Source: Streptomyces sp. SID13726 (GTDB taxonomy: Bacteria > Actinomycetota > Actinomycetes > Streptomycetales > Streptomycetaceae). Taken from it: a stretch of 64,000 nucleotides of DNA. The notes under the pieces are model-generated. The model made no database searches. It saw nothing but the letters and a program-made list of their open reading frames with translations, and had not been told where the DNA came from. Below, piece after piece: positions 25,514-34,099 of the stretch; positions within the stretch are counted from its first letter, which is position 1; each line of letters begins with the position of its first letter. Location: contig NZ_JAAGLY010000008.1 of assembly GCF_010548375.1 (NCBI RefSeq), positions 330,216 to 394,215 of the forward strand. The letters run 5' to 3'. The position numbers were made by a program, and so were the translations under genes.

Positions 25514-27229
25514 TCACCGCCGCCTGAATCGCAGCAGCGCCGCCTGTAGGGGTAGTTCGTGGCAGGACGCGAAGTCGAAGCCGGCTTCGGAGAGCAGGTG
25601 GCGGTAGTGGGATTCCGTGCGTTCGCGGCCGCCTACGTTGCACAGCATGTGGACGTCCCAGGCGACGGCGAGGGAGAGGCGGGTGTCGGAGGGGAGGAGG
25701 CGTTCGATGACGAGGAGTTCGGTGCCGGAGGCCATCGCTTCGGCGCACCGGCGCAGGATGGCCAGGCAGCGGGCGTCGTCCCAGTCGTGCAGGACGCGGG
25801 ACAGGACGTACAGGTCGCCGCCGTCGGGGACCCCGGTCGTGAAGTCGCCCGCCACGAACCGGCAGCGGTCCGCCAGGCCGGCCGCGGCGAACGCCTTCTC
25901 CGCCGACTCCACCGCGTGCGGCTGCTCCAGCAGGACGCCCTGGAGGTGCGGGGCCGCGCGCAGCAGACGGCCGAGGAGTTCGCCGTTGCCGCCCGCGATG
26001 TCGACCACCACCTCGTGGGCGGCCAGGTCCACCAGCCCGGCCACGGGGGCGAACATCGGCGCGCTCGCCGCCATCGCCCGGTCGAAGAGGTCGGCGAGTT
26101 CCGGGTGGCGCGCGAAGTACGCGAAATGATGCTCGCCGAAGAGCCGCGCGAACGCCTCCTCCCCGGTCCGCACCGAGTGCAGCAGCCGCCCGAAGGAACG
26201 GTAGAACGGGCCGCCGTAGAGCAGCGCGAGCGGCTGGAAGGAGTCGTCGGTCCCGGTGCGCAGCGGTCCGCCCAGCTCCGTGAGGTGATACGAGCCGTCC
26301 GGGTCCGCCGCCACCAGGCCGAGCCCGGCGAGATAGCGCAGCAGCCGTCCGAGGCTGTCGGTGTGACAGCCGGTGAGCCCGGCGAGGAGCGTGAGGTCGG
26401 CGCCGGGGTGGGTGTCCAGGTGCCCGGCGAGCCGGATCGAGGCGGCCACACCGATCGCCTGGGTGGTCCAGGCGCCGGTCATCAGCTGGAGCAGCCGGTC
26501 CCGGGGATGGGCGCCGGGCATCTGCGGGTGCCCGTCGCCGGTCCTTCCCTCCCCCTCCGCCGAGCGGCGCAGGTGGGCGGCGAGGAGTTCGGGGTGGCGG
26601 CCGGGGACGTAGAGCTCGATGCGGTGGTCGCCGGTGCGGAAGTAGAGCACGGTGGAGTTCTCGTGCGGGTTGTGGCCGCCGCTGTCGGCGAGGCAGCCCG
26701 CCCGGTCGAGGAGCAGGGCCGTCAGTCCGTGCAGGAGCACGGGCGTGGGGTCCACGACCTCGAACGCGGTGTGCGCCTCGTGCCCGGCCGCGCGCTCGGC
26801 CGCCGCCACGGTCGCGAGGTCCGAGCCGGGCGGCACCTCCAGGGCGAAGATCTCGATCTCCCCGCACCCGCCCGGGGTGTCCGGCACCGACGCCCGCAGA
26901 ATCCCGACCGGGAGGCTGCCCGCCGGCCGGCCGTAACGCTGGGCGAGCCGGCCGCGGACGACCACGCTCGGGGTCAACTCGGTTCCGCGCAGCCCCCGTT
27001 CGGCCAACTCCTCGCACAGTCCCGCGAGCGTCCGCGGGAAGACGAGCAGAGCGGTGTGGGCCAGCCGGATCCGGCCGCCGAGCTCCTGCCGCTCCTGTGC
27101 GGTGAGGGCGGGCAGCAGGACGTCGAGGGCGCTTGCCGTGTCGTTTCGGCGGACGAACTCGGCTGCCTGCTCGATGCGGTCGAGGTCCGCCGGGGGAAGG
27201 CAACGCTGCGACGCCGAGGCGATGGGCAT
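25514..27229 (-). CDS. SAM-dependent O-methyltransferase with an extra N-terminal region
   Basis: A 571-residue protein. The C-terminal ~330 residues are a class I O-methyltransferase of the plant/actinomycete small-molecule type: helical dimerisation part (LATHPGADLTLLAGLTG-like), SAM motif VVDIAGGNGE near residue 405-415, and the conserved LHDWDD region near 481. The first ~230 residues are an additional region (FPRTLAGLCEELAERGLRG, STVLYFRTGDHRIELYVPGR) that I do not recognise. ATG at 27227-27229 has GAGG 7 bases upstream; the open frame continues upstream without similarity. The next gene upstream is a PobA-like monooxygenase, so the pair probably tailors an aromatic natural product. Confidence 0.82.
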   Translation of the reverse strand: MPIASASQRCLPPADLDRIEQAAEFVRRNDTASALDVLLPALTAQERQELGGRIRLAHTALLVFPRTLAGLCEELAERGLRGTELTPSVVVRGRLAQRYGRPAGSLPVGILRASVPDTPGGCGEIEIFALEVPPGSDLATVAAAERAAGHEAHTAFEVVDPTPVLLHGLTALLLDRAGCLADSGGHNPHENSTVLYFRTGDHRIELYVPGRHPELLAAHLRRSAEGEGRTGDGHPQMPGAHPRDRLLQLMTGAWTTQAIGVAASIRLAGHLDTHPGADLTLLAGLTGCHTDSLGRLLRYLAGLGLVAADPDGSYHLTELGGPLRTGTDDSFQPLALLYGGPFYRSFGRLLHSVRTGEEAFARLFGEHHFAYFARHPELADLFDRAMAASAPMFAPVAGLVDLAAHEVVVDIAGGNGELLGRLLRAAPHLQGVLLEQPHAVESAEKAFAAAGLADRCRFVAGDFTTGVPDGGDLYVLSRVLHDWDDARCLAILRRCAEAMASGTELLVIERLLPSDTRLSLAVAWDVHMLCNVGGRERTESHYRHLLSEAGFDFASCHELPLQAALLRFRRR

Positions 27230-27303
27230 GAAGATCCTCTGATGAATCGTGGGTGCGGGAGGTGGGGGACGTACGGGAAGAGGGGCGCTTGTGGGCGGCC
27301 TAC

Positions 27304-27335
27304 GGCATACCTGGCTGGCGGCATACGTGGCTGAC
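27304..27335. repeat. 16-bp direct repeat ahead of the methyltransferase gene
   Basis: GGCATACCTGGCTGGC and GGCATACGTGGCTGAC lie head to tail with a 16-bp period in the 177-bp gap between the monooxygenase and methyltransferase genes. They could be a regulator site; nothing else supports this. Confidence 0.4.
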
Positions 27336-27406
27336 GGTCGGCACGGCGTATGGCGTACGGCCGCACGATCGTCGTCGGACAAGGACGCGAGGGTCCCTGA
27401 CAGGCC

Positions 27407-28615
27407 CTAGACGCCTACGTAGTTGTCGGCGAAGGAGTGCTGCTGGACCGTCGACGTGCGCAGGCTCTCCAGGCGGGAGTCGCGCAGGGCGCGGAGGAAG
27501 CGGGACTCCTCGTCGTCCCCGGCGGGCGCGTGCAGCAGGCCGATCATCCAGTGGGAGAACTCCTGGGCCCGCCAGATCCTCGGCAGACAGGTGGCCGAGT
27601 AGCGGGCCAGCGGCTCCTCGTCGCCCTGGTGGAGCGCGGCGGCGAAGGCCCGGGCCAGGGTCTCGGCCGCCATGACGGCGAGGTTGGCGCCCTTGGCCGC
27701 CGAGGGGCTGATGAGGCCCGCCGCGTCACCGGCCAGGAACAGGCGGCCGTACTGCATGGGGTCCAGTACGTCGGACTCCAGGTCGACCACGGCACGCTCC
27801 AGGACGGGTCCGCGGCGCAGCGGGCCGAATCGTTCCGCCCGCATCCTGAGGTCGAGTTCGTCCCAGACGGCCGCGTCGGTCCAGGCGTCCGGGTCGGTGC
27901 CCGGTTCGCACTGGAGGTAGTAGCGGGTGACGGAGGGGGTGCGGGCCATGTGTCCCGCGAAGCCGCGGTCGTGCACCGCGTAGGTGACCGCGGGCAGGGC
28001 GGGCGGTGTCTCGACGAGCAGGGCGAGCCAGGACACCCCGTGCCGGCGCCGGTGCGAGCGCACCGCCCCGGCCGGGAGCTGTCGGCGGCACACCCCGTGC
28101 CGGCCGTCGCATCCGGCGACGTAGCGGCCCGTGAGGCGGTACGGCGTCCCGTCCGCGCGGTGTGCGACGAGCCAGGGCCGCTCGCCGTCCAGGCCGTCGA
28201 GGCCGCCCGTCTCGCTCACCGGTGTGTCGAACCGCAGGTCGCCGCCGCGGGCCAGGAACTCGGCGACCAGGTCGGTCACCAACTCCTGCTGCGGGTAGAC
28301 GGTGTGGGCCTCTCCTCTGCCGAGGCCGTCGTACTGGAGGGCGAACTCGCCGCGCTCGGTGCGGAAGACGCAGGTGCCGTGCTGTCGGCCGCGGGCCCGG
28401 AGTCCGGTGCCGAGGCCGTTGTCGACGAGGACGCGGACCGTTTCGGCGGCCAGGAAGCCTGCTCTGGCGCGCTGTTCGACGTGTGCGCGGCTTTGCCGCT
28501 CCACGATCAGACAGTCGACACCGGCCGCCAGCAGCAGGTTGCCGAGCACCAGCCCGGCGGGGCCGGCACCGACGATCAGTACCGTCGCCCCGTCCGCGGA
28601 GGAGCGTTTTTCCAC
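27407..28615 (-). CDS. FAD-dependent monooxygenase, 4-hydroxybenzoate 3-monooxygenase (PobA) family
   Basis: A 402-residue group A flavoprotein hydroxylase. FAD-binding motifs are all present: GAGPAG (residues 16-21), the DG motif in AGCDGRHGVCR, and GDAAG (GRLFLAGDAAGLISP). Length, the early RAGFLAAETVRVL segment and the end region RIWRAQEFSHWM follow PobA closely. It would hydroxylate an aromatic acid using NAD(P)H and O2. GTG at 28615 has GGAG upstream. It precedes the O-methyltransferase in the same orientation, so a hydroxylation followed by methylation is likely; the true substrate is unknown. Confidence 0.88.
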   Translation of the reverse strand: MEKRSSADGATVLIVGAGPAGLVLGNLLLAAGVDCLIVERQSRAHVEQRARAGFLAAETVRVLVDNGLGTGLRARGRQHGTCVFRTERGEFALQYDGLGRGEAHTVYPQQELVTDLVAEFLARGGDLRFDTPVSETGGLDGLDGERPWLVAHRADGTPYRLTGRYVAGCDGRHGVCRRQLPAGAVRSHRRRHGVSWLALLVETPPALPAVTYAVHDRGFAGHMARTPSVTRYYLQCEPGTDPDAWTDAAVWDELDLRMRAERFGPLRRGPVLERAVVDLESDVLDPMQYGRLFLAGDAAGLISPSAAKGANLAVMAAETLARAFAAALHQGDEEPLARYSATCLPRIWRAQEFSHWMIGLLHAPAGDDEESRFLRALRDSRLESLRTSTVQQHSFADNYVGV

Positions 28616-28783
28616 CTTGTTCTCCAGCTCTCTGATGATCAGTGACGATTCAAGCAGGATGTGGAGAACCGGTGAATGGGTGCCGTTGATCCGAATGGTG
28701 CACGGTGCGGGCCGGGTTGACGTGCCGCTCGCTCCCTACCTGGCGCGATGTCGATTTCGGCCTCTTGGCGCAAAAGTGCCGTT

Positions 28784-29383
28784 TCACCCGTTCGGGGAAC
28801 CCGAGGCCTCTCTCGCCGCCCGCTCCACACGCCCGCGATGCCCCGCCCACCAATCCCCGTCCCCCGTCGGCAGGTTGTCGCCGGGCCCCCTCAAGCCGAC
28901 CTCCCCGTCGACCAGTTCACGGACGATGTCGGCGTGGCCCGCGTGGCGGTGGGTCTCGCCGATCATGTGAACGACCAGGCGGTGCAGGGTGATCTCGCCG
29001 TACGGCTCGAAGGGGATCCGGCCGAGCGCGTCGAGCGGCAACGCCGAGATCGTCTCGTCGGCGTGGGCGCAGGCGCGGCGGTAGGTGTCCACGATCCGCT
29101 CGCGGGACTCCTCGGGGGTGGCCCACAGATCGGCGTTCGGTTCCTTCGTCGCGCCGGTGACCCACAACGGCGGGGCGTCCGGGAACGGCCTGCCGAAGGT
29201 CTCGCCGAAGTACAGCGCCTCCGCGCCGGTGAGGTGCTTGACCAGGCCCAGGAGGTTGGTGCCGGTCGGGGTCAGGGGGCGGCGGACGTCGTACTCCGAC
29301 AAGCCCTCCAGCTTCAGGAGTACGGCGGCGCGGGCGTCCTGGAGATAGAAGCGGAGGTCGGCGCCGGGGTCGGTTCCAGTCAT
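28784..29383 (-). CDS. DinB family (DUF664) protein
   Basis: A 199-residue four-helix-bundle protein of the DinB/DUF664 superfamily. The three metal-site histidines are in VKHLTGAE and in GETHRHAGH. Relatives are metal-dependent, often thiol-dependent (mycothiol in actinobacteria) transferases, but the role of this one is unknown. ATG at 29381-29383. Single gene, divergent from the DUF4253 protein. Confidence 0.85.
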   Translation of the reverse strand: MTGTDPGADLRFYLQDARAAVLLKLEGLSEYDVRRPLTPTGTNLLGLVKHLTGAEALYFGETFGRPFPDAPPLWVTGATKEPNADLWATPEESRERIVDTYRRACAHADETISALPLDALGRIPFEPYGEITLHRLVVHMIGETHRHAGHADIVRELVDGEVGLRGPGDNLPTGDGDWWAGHRGRVERAAREASGSPNG

Positions 29384-29480
29384 GGGCTCAGTCTGTCGGC
29401 GGAGGGATCTGTGTCCACCGAATTCGGGGGCACCGCGTCCCCGGGCGCCCGATGTCAGTGGGCCGTTCTATCGTCCCGGC

Positions 29481-30263
29481 ATGGTGTTCTCGCTGCCCGA
29501 TGGGCTGCCTTCGGGGCGGTTCGAGCGGTGGGGGTCGGTGGAGGTGTGGGTCTCCGGCGAACTCCCTGACGATGTGGATGAGTTGTGGGTCCGGCTGCTC
29601 GGGCGGGCCGGGGTCACCGGGCTTTATCCGCACCTGTGCCGGCCCGGGTCGCCGGTGCGGCCCGTGGATCCGGGGGCCGCCGACGCCGTAGACCTGGAAG
29701 GGGTGTTGGCCGCCGACTTCGCGGAGTACCGGCGGCGGCGGTTGCCGTTCTGGAGCGCACCCGCCTCCGTGGAGGTGCCGGAGGACGTCGAGCCCTGGCC
29801 GCACGATCCGGGGCCGCCGTTCACGCGCTGGCCGGGGCTCGCGCCCGCGGTCCCGGACTCCGGGGCCGGTCCGACGCCCGAGGAGGCCGCGGCGCGTACC
29901 GTCGCCGACCTGCTGTGCGCCGAGCCGTACGCCGCGTCGCTCGCCCTCGCCCTCGTCCCGGCCCGGCGCTCAGCCGACGTCCCGGCCGTGGCGGGCTGGT
30001 CGCGCGGTGGGCCGTTGCCGCTGCTGGGCGCCCTGTTGCGGAGCTGGGAGGAGCGGTTCGGGGCCCGGGTCGTGGCCGCGTACGGCGGTGAGCTGCATGT
30101 CTCCGTGGCCCGGCCGCCCCTCGACCCGGCCCACGCGGAACTGCTCGCGCTGGAGCACGTGCTGACCACCGCGGACAACATCGTGGACGATCCGCCGACC
30201 CCGTTCCTGGAGTACGCGAGGGAGCTTGTCGGGCGGACGGACTGGCGGTTCTGGTGGGACTAG
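29481..30263 (+). CDS. DUF4253 domain protein
   Basis: A 260-residue cytoplasmic protein. The C-terminal ~110 residues match DUF4253: GARVVAAYGGELHVSVARPP, LALEHVLTTADNIVDD and the final WRFWWD. The N-terminal half has no recognised domain. There is no ribosome-binding site before the ATG at 29481, but TTCTAT at 29466-29471 could be a -10 element, so the mRNA may be leaderless. Function is unknown; the family is widespread in Streptomyces. Confidence 0.75.
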   Translation: MVFSLPDGLPSGRFERWGSVEVWVSGELPDDVDELWVRLLGRAGVTGLYPHLCRPGSPVRPVDPGAADAVDLEGVLAADFAEYRRRRLPFWSAPASVEVPEDVEPWPHDPGPPFTRWPGLAPAVPDSGAGPTPEEAAARTVADLLCAEPYAASLALALVPARRSADVPAVAGWSRGGPLPLLGALLRSWEERFGARVVAAYGGELHVSVARPPLDPAHAELLALEHVLTTADNIVDDPPTPFLEYARELVGRTDWRFWWD

Positions 30264-30386
30264 GGACCAGAGAACCGGGCTCGCGAACCGGTCACCGGGC
30301 CCGCACCGATGAGTTCCGCACCCCGGCCCGGTCTGTACTGCCGTAATCACCCCAGTGGGAAACGACAAGGAACTGGAGTACATCCC

Positions 30387-30980
30387 ATGCGCATCGTGGT
30401 CACCGAGTTCATCAGTCTCGACGGTGTCGTGCAGGCCCCGGGCGGGCCGCAGGAGGACACCGACGGTGGGTTCGCGCACGGCGGCTGGTCGCATCCGTAC
30501 TTCGACCCGGAGCTGCTCGGCACGGCGTTCACGGAGGGCCTGGAGCGGGCCGAGGCGCTGCTGTACGGGCGGCGGACGTATCTCACGATGGCGGGGGCGT
30601 GGCCGGAACGCGCCGGGGACCCGTTCGCCGACCGGCTCAACTCCCTGAAGAAGTACGTCGTCACGGACACCCTCGGCGACGCCGAACTGACCTGGAACAA
30701 CACCGAGCGCATCCCCGGCACCGACGCGGTCGCCCGTATCCGCGCGCTGCGGGACACCGAAGGCGGCGACCTCGCCATGATGGGCAGCCCCACCCTCGTG
30801 CGCACCCTCGTCGCCGAGGGCCTCGTCGACGAACTCCAGCTCGTGGTGATGCCGGTGCTCCTCGGCGGCGGCAAGTCGATCTTCCCGGAGGACGGCGCGA
30901 AGCGGCCCTTCGAGCTGGTATCGACGGCCGCCGGGAAGACAGGCGTGCAGGTGTGCGTGTACCGGCCGGCGGGGGCCTAG
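30387..30980 (+). CDS. Dihydrofolate reductase / RibD C-terminal domain family protein
   Basis: A 197-residue reductase-like protein. The start MRIVVTEFISLDGV, the central ALLYGRRTYLTMAGAW and the end LLVMPVLLGGGKSIF-type strand follow the RibD_C family, which binds NADPH in a DHFR-like fold. Stand-alone members in actinobacteria have no firm function. ATG at 30387 has GGAG at 30374-30377. Confidence 0.88.
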   Translation: MRIVVTEFISLDGVVQAPGGPQEDTDGGFAHGGWSHPYFDPELLGTAFTEGLERAEALLYGRRTYLTMAGAWPERAGDPFADRLNSLKKYVVTDTLGDAELTWNNTERIPGTDAVARIRALRDTEGGDLAMMGSPTLVRTLVAEGLVDELQLVVMPVLLGGGKSIFPEDGAKRPFELVSTAAGKTGVQVCVYRPAGA

Positions 30981-31015
30981 GGATCGGGGGCGGGCCCTGC
31001 GGTTAGTGTGCGCGG

Positions 31016-31747
31016 ATGTCGTACCGACTCGATGCCGTCGTAGGTGACTTCGACCGCCTGCGCAGCTGGGCCGAGGAAGTGCCGGGGGCCGTGGTCGCGC
31101 CTCTCCGGCAGCGCCTGGGCCTGCTGCCCCTCTCCGACGCGCTCCACGCCGACCTGCCGAGCCTGCTGTGCGAGCTCTCGCGGAGTGGCCCTGTGGCCCA
31201 TCTCCAAGCGGACTTCTGGGGCGGCGAGGGCGATCAGACCGCCGACCTGTGGCGGGCCGGTGCGCGGGAATGGGGGCCGGTGCAGACCTCGGACTTCCGT
31301 GGCCCGCGGGAGAGTTGGCCGATCAACGCGGCACTCGCTCGCCTCGGCGTGGCCCCGGCGGGCCCCGGCGCACCGGACCACCGCGACCTGTTCCTGGAGG
31401 TCGGCCTCGGCCACGGACGGGACGAGGAGGACTGGCACCGGGCCGCCCTCAATGCCTCCGCCGCGGCCGATTACGACGACTGGCACGCGGCCGACCAGGC
31501 CGAGCGCGAGTCCGAGGAGCGCGCCGCGGCCGAGCGAGCCGCCCATGAGCGGCTGCCCGGCGTCCCCGTCCCCCTCGACGGCAAGGAGATCATCACCCTG
31601 CTCGGCCTGCCCCAGGGACGCACGGTAGGAGCGGCCATCCGCCACCTCCAGCAACTCCACCTCGACCAGGGCCCCCAGTCCCGCGAGGAGGCCGAGGCGG
31701 CGCTGCGTGTGTGGGCGGCGGAGCGGGGGTTGCCGGTTACCGGGTGA
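31016..31747 (+). CDS. Hypothetical protein with a tRNA-nucleotidyltransferase-like C-terminus
   Basis: A 243-residue protein. Residues 1-140 match nothing I recognise. A charged helical stretch rich in alanine and glutamate (about 150-185) connects to residues 190-240, KEIITLLGLPQGRTVGAAI followed by a short helix pair. That end resembles the C-terminal RNA-binding part of CCA-adding enzymes, without any catalytic domain. Its 3' end overlaps the convergent DUF397 gene by 11 bp. RNA binding is only inferred. Confidence 0.65.
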   Translation: MSYRLDAVVGDFDRLRSWAEEVPGAVVAPLRQRLGLLPLSDALHADLPSLLCELSRSGPVAHLQADFWGGEGDQTADLWRAGAREWGPVQTSDFRGPRESWPINAALARLGVAPAGPGAPDHRDLFLEVGLGHGRDEEDWHRAALNASAAADYDDWHAADQAERESEERAAAERAAHERLPGVPVPLDGKEIITLLGLPQGRTVGAAIRHLQQLHLDQGPQSREEAEAALRVWAAERGLPVTG

Positions 31748-31910
31748 GGTGGGTGAGGAAGGACGCCCAGGTGGTGGTGGACACGGTGAGGTGTTCGGCG
31801 TCGGGGGTCTTGGAGTCGCGGATGTGGATGGCGGAGGTGGTGGCCACCTCGACGCAATCACCGCCAGAGCTGTCGCTGTAGCTGCTCTTGTGCCAAGTCA
31901 GTTCAGTCAT
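31737..31910 (-). CDS. DUF397 small protein
   Basis: A 57-residue protein beginning MTELTWHKSSYSDSSGGDC and continuing VEVA...IHIRDSK, the complete DUF397 pattern. It overlaps the upstream XRE-family gene by 4 bp (ATGA). In Streptomyces such proteins are encoded next to an XRE/DUF5753 regulator and act as its partner or antagonist; some pairs control development and antibiotic production. It is shorter than most gene finders' cut-off, but start, overlap and family match make it secure. Confidence 0.92.
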   Translation of the reverse strand: MTELTWHKSSYSDSSGGDCVEVATTSAIHIRDSKTPDAEHLTVSTTTWASFLTHLTR

Positions 31911-32725
31911 AGCTCACCTGCCAACTGCTCGATCAGGGCGACGGATTCCTCCGGCCGGAGGGCCTGACTTCTGATCATCGCATAGCGGCGAGCGAGCACA
32001 CCGACGTCCGCCGGTTTGGATACGAGGGTGCTGTGGCCGTTGCCTTCCATGTACACGAGGGTGGTCTGTTCCGGCGTCTCGATCACCTTCATCGAGCCTT
32101 GCAGGCCCGCGTGCCCACCCCTGTCGGTCGGCATGACCTGGATGACGATGTTCGGGCGCTTGGCGCAGGCGAGGAGGTACTCGTACTGTGCGCGCATCAC
32201 CTCCGGGCCGCCGACCGCGCGCCGGAGTGCCGACTCGTCGAGGATGACGTTGACGACGCACAGCGGCTTGCGGTCCAGCAGGGCCTTGCGCTCCATGCGG
32301 GCCAGCGTCAACCGCTCGATCTCGTCCTCGTCGAGAGGCGGGAATGCGCACTCCAGCACCGCCCTGGCGTACGGCTCGATCTGCACCAGGCCATCGATCA
32401 CCTGCGTGCAGTACGAGGACACGCTCAACGCCTCCTGCTCCAGCTGCACGAACCCCTGGAAGTGCTCCGGATACCGCTCCAGCCGTAGGTACTTGGCGGC
32501 GGCCAGCACCAACCCGCCCGCCTCCAACGCCTTCTCGGCCGCCTCGATGAACTCGTCCGTCGCTGGCTTCGCGCAGGTCTCCACCGCGCTCACCGCCGCA
32601 CCCGAGTACGCCATCAGGTCGCCCAACTCGCTCTGCGACAGCCCCCGCGCGGTACGCAGAAGCCGCAGTACCTCCGCGAAGTACTGCGCCGCGGGCGATG
32701 ACGTGTTCTTCTTCGGCTGTCCCAC
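31907..32725 (-). CDS. XRE-family helix-turn-helix regulator with DUF5753 domain
   Basis: A 272-residue regulator of the actinobacterial WhiJ/AbaA-orfA-like class. The N-terminal helix-turn-helix (LRLLRTARGLSQSELGDLM-YSGAAVSAVE) is followed by the DUF5753 sensor domain (YCTQVIDGLVQIEPYARAVL, PNIVIQVMPTDRGGHAG). GTG at 32725 is preferred over the GTG 12 codons upstream because a GAGGGGG ribosome site precedes it. Three CTCAAC words with an exact 10-bp period sit just upstream. It is coupled to the DUF397 gene and divergent from an ATP-binding protein gene, the usual three-gene arrangement. Confidence 0.9.
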   Translation of the reverse strand: MGQPKKNTSSPAAQYFAEVLRLLRTARGLSQSELGDLMAYSGAAVSAVETCAKPATDEFIEAAEKALEAGGLVLAAAKYLRLERYPEHFQGFVQLEQEALSVSSYCTQVIDGLVQIEPYARAVLECAFPPLDEDEIERLTLARMERKALLDRKPLCVVNVILDESALRRAVGGPEVMRAQYEYLLACAKRPNIVIQVMPTDRGGHAGLQGSMKVIETPEQTTLVYMEGNGHSTLVSKPADVGVLARRYAMIRSQALRPEESVALIEQLAGEL

Positions 32726-32746
32726 CGCACCCCCTCGAATCGACCG

Positions 32747-32850
32747 CTCAACACCGCTCAACCCGACTCAACGCGCCCACAACCCCAGTCACCGTCAGCG
32801 ACTGTCGACGCTGCGTCACTTCCGAAGGTAGCGATCAGGACCGACAGTCG
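32747..32850. promoter_or_regulatory. Iterons and inverted repeat in the XRE/ATPase divergent promoter region
   Basis: CTCAAC occurs at 32747, 32757 and 32767, exactly one helical turn apart (GTTGAG on the XRE coding strand). Further on, CGACTGTCG (32799-32807) and its reverse complement (32842-32850) form a 9-bp inverted repeat with a 34-bp spacing. These are good candidates for the binding sites of the XRE regulator, controlling both directions. Confidence 0.6.
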
Positions 32851-32854
32851 TAAC

Positions 32855-33250
32855 GTGAACACGGAAAGTCACTCCTGGCGCCGCTCCTTCATGCCGGTCG
32901 TCGAGAACATCCCCGAGGTCCGGCGCGGTGCCCAACTGGTCCTCGACTCCTGGTCGGTGCCCGAGGACGCGAGCGAGACGGTCGTACTGATCCTGTCGGA
33001 GCTGGCCGCGAACGCCGTACGGCATGCCCGGCGCCCGGGACGCACCTTCGACACGTCCCTGGCGTACGACGGCGGGAAGGCCGTGGAGATCGAGGTCGGC
33101 GACGGTTCCCCGCACCTCCCGGTGCTCAAGTCCTATGACCCGGAGGCCACTTCGGGGCGCGGCCTGATCCTGGTGGACGCGCTCGCGGACGCCTGGGAGG
33201 TGCGGCGGCGGGAGTTCGGGAAGGCCGTGTGGGTGCGTGTGCTGGTGTGA
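32855..33250 (+). CDS. ATP-binding protein, anti-sigma-factor-like GHKL ATPase
   Basis: A 131-residue HATPase_c_2 domain of the RsbW/SpoIIAB kind. The N box is LILSELAANAVRHA; the G1 box is EVGDGSPHLPV (DG in place of DxG), and a G2-like GRGLILVDALA follows. Such single-domain kinases bind or phosphorylate partner proteins; the ones in XRE/DUF397 clusters form the third component of the trio. The GTG at 32855 is kept because the SWRRSFMPVVENIPEVR start is family-typical, though no ribosome site is seen. Confidence 0.88.
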   Translation: MNTESHSWRRSFMPVVENIPEVRRGAQLVLDSWSVPEDASETVVLILSELAANAVRHARRPGRTFDTSLAYDGGKAVEIEVGDGSPHLPVLKSYDPEATSGRGLILVDALADAWEVRRREFGKAVWVRVLV

Positions 33251-33262
33251 GACGTTCAGGGT

Positions 33263-33964
33263 TCAGGCCAGGAAGCTGCCGTACGGGCCGTTCCGGATGC
33301 CGTTCTTCTGCTGCTGGTCGAAGTGGCAGTTCGGGTAGTCGTAGAACGAGGCCGACATCGGTGTGCCGTCGGTGCGTGTGGAGTCGGGCAGGCCGAAGGC
33401 GTGGCCCAGTTCGTGCACCATGCCGCCGTACCAGCGGTTCATCGGGCTGTTGATCCCGGCCGCGCCGTCGGCGTCGTGGCCGCTGAGGATCACCCAGCCG
33501 CCCCCGCCACCGCCGCCGGAGACGCCGGCCTTCTCGGCGCTGACCTCGCCGACGCACAGCCAGCGCGAGTCCGGGGCGCGCAGGCCGAGTCTGGCCATGA
33601 GCTCCTGCTGCATGTTGAAGACCACCCACCAGTACGCGTCACCGCCGTTCGGCGTGTTCTCGTACCAGGAGCGCGGGTGGCTGCCCTGGACCACCTCGAC
33701 GGCGGGGTTGTTCAGTGTGAACGTCACACCGAGTTCCTGGCGGTAGTAGCGCTGCGACTCCTGCATGACACTGGTGATGCCGTTGGGGTACCGGGAGTCG
33801 TTCGCCACGTCCGAGGGCCTGAGCCAGAACACTCGTACCGTCCCGGTCGGCGGGGCGGCGGCGGCCGCCTGGGCCGTGGCGGTGAACGCCCCGGAGCCGA
33901 GCGCCACGGCTCCTCCAGCCGCCGCGGCCAGTACCGCACGTCGTGTGAACCTGCATTCCTCCAT
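33263..33964 (-). CDS. Secreted zinc metalloprotease (snapalysin-like HELGH type)
   Basis: A 233-residue exported protein. A twin-arginine-like signal (FTRRAVLAAAAGGAVAL, cleavage after the alanine-rich AQA region near 33) precedes a catalytic domain with the metzincin zinc motif HELGHAFGLPD: HELGH at 184-188 and the third ligand D194. The motif HExxHxxGxxD with aspartate as third ligand is that of small Streptomyces metalloproteases such as snapalysin (M7), although this protein is a distant relative. AG-rich ribosome site GGAGGG lies before the ATG. The leader carries a 12-bp tandem repeat. Confidence 0.85.
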   Translation of the reverse strand: MEECRFTRRAVLAAAAGGAVALGSGAFTATAQAAAAAPPTGTVRVFWLRPSDVANDSRYPNGITSVMQESQRYYRQELGVTFTLNNPAVEVVQGSHPRSWYENTPNGGDAYWWVVFNMQQELMARLGLRAPDSRWLCVGEVSAEKAGVSGGGGGGGWVILSGHDADGAAGINSPMNRWYGGMVHELGHAFGLPDSTRTDGTPMSASFYDYPNCHFDQQQKNGIRNGPYGSFLA

Positions 33965-33979
33965 CGGGGCCCTCCTCGG

Positions 33980-34045
33980 CCTTTCGGTTCGGTCTTCGGT
34001 TCGGTCTTTGGTCCGGCCTTCGGTTCAGTGCTTCGGTGTGGACAT
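33980..34045. repeat. 12-bp imperfect tandem repeat upstream of the metalloprotease gene
   Basis: Four to five degenerate copies of CTTCGGTTCGGT (GACCGAACCGAA on the coding strand) lie immediately upstream of the protease start. Period is 12 bp. It may be slippage-derived or a regulator site. Confidence 0.55.
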
Positions 34046-34099
34046 GACAAGCTTTTCTCGAACAGTGTGCGAGATACCGACCGTGTGGCGTAGACGACA

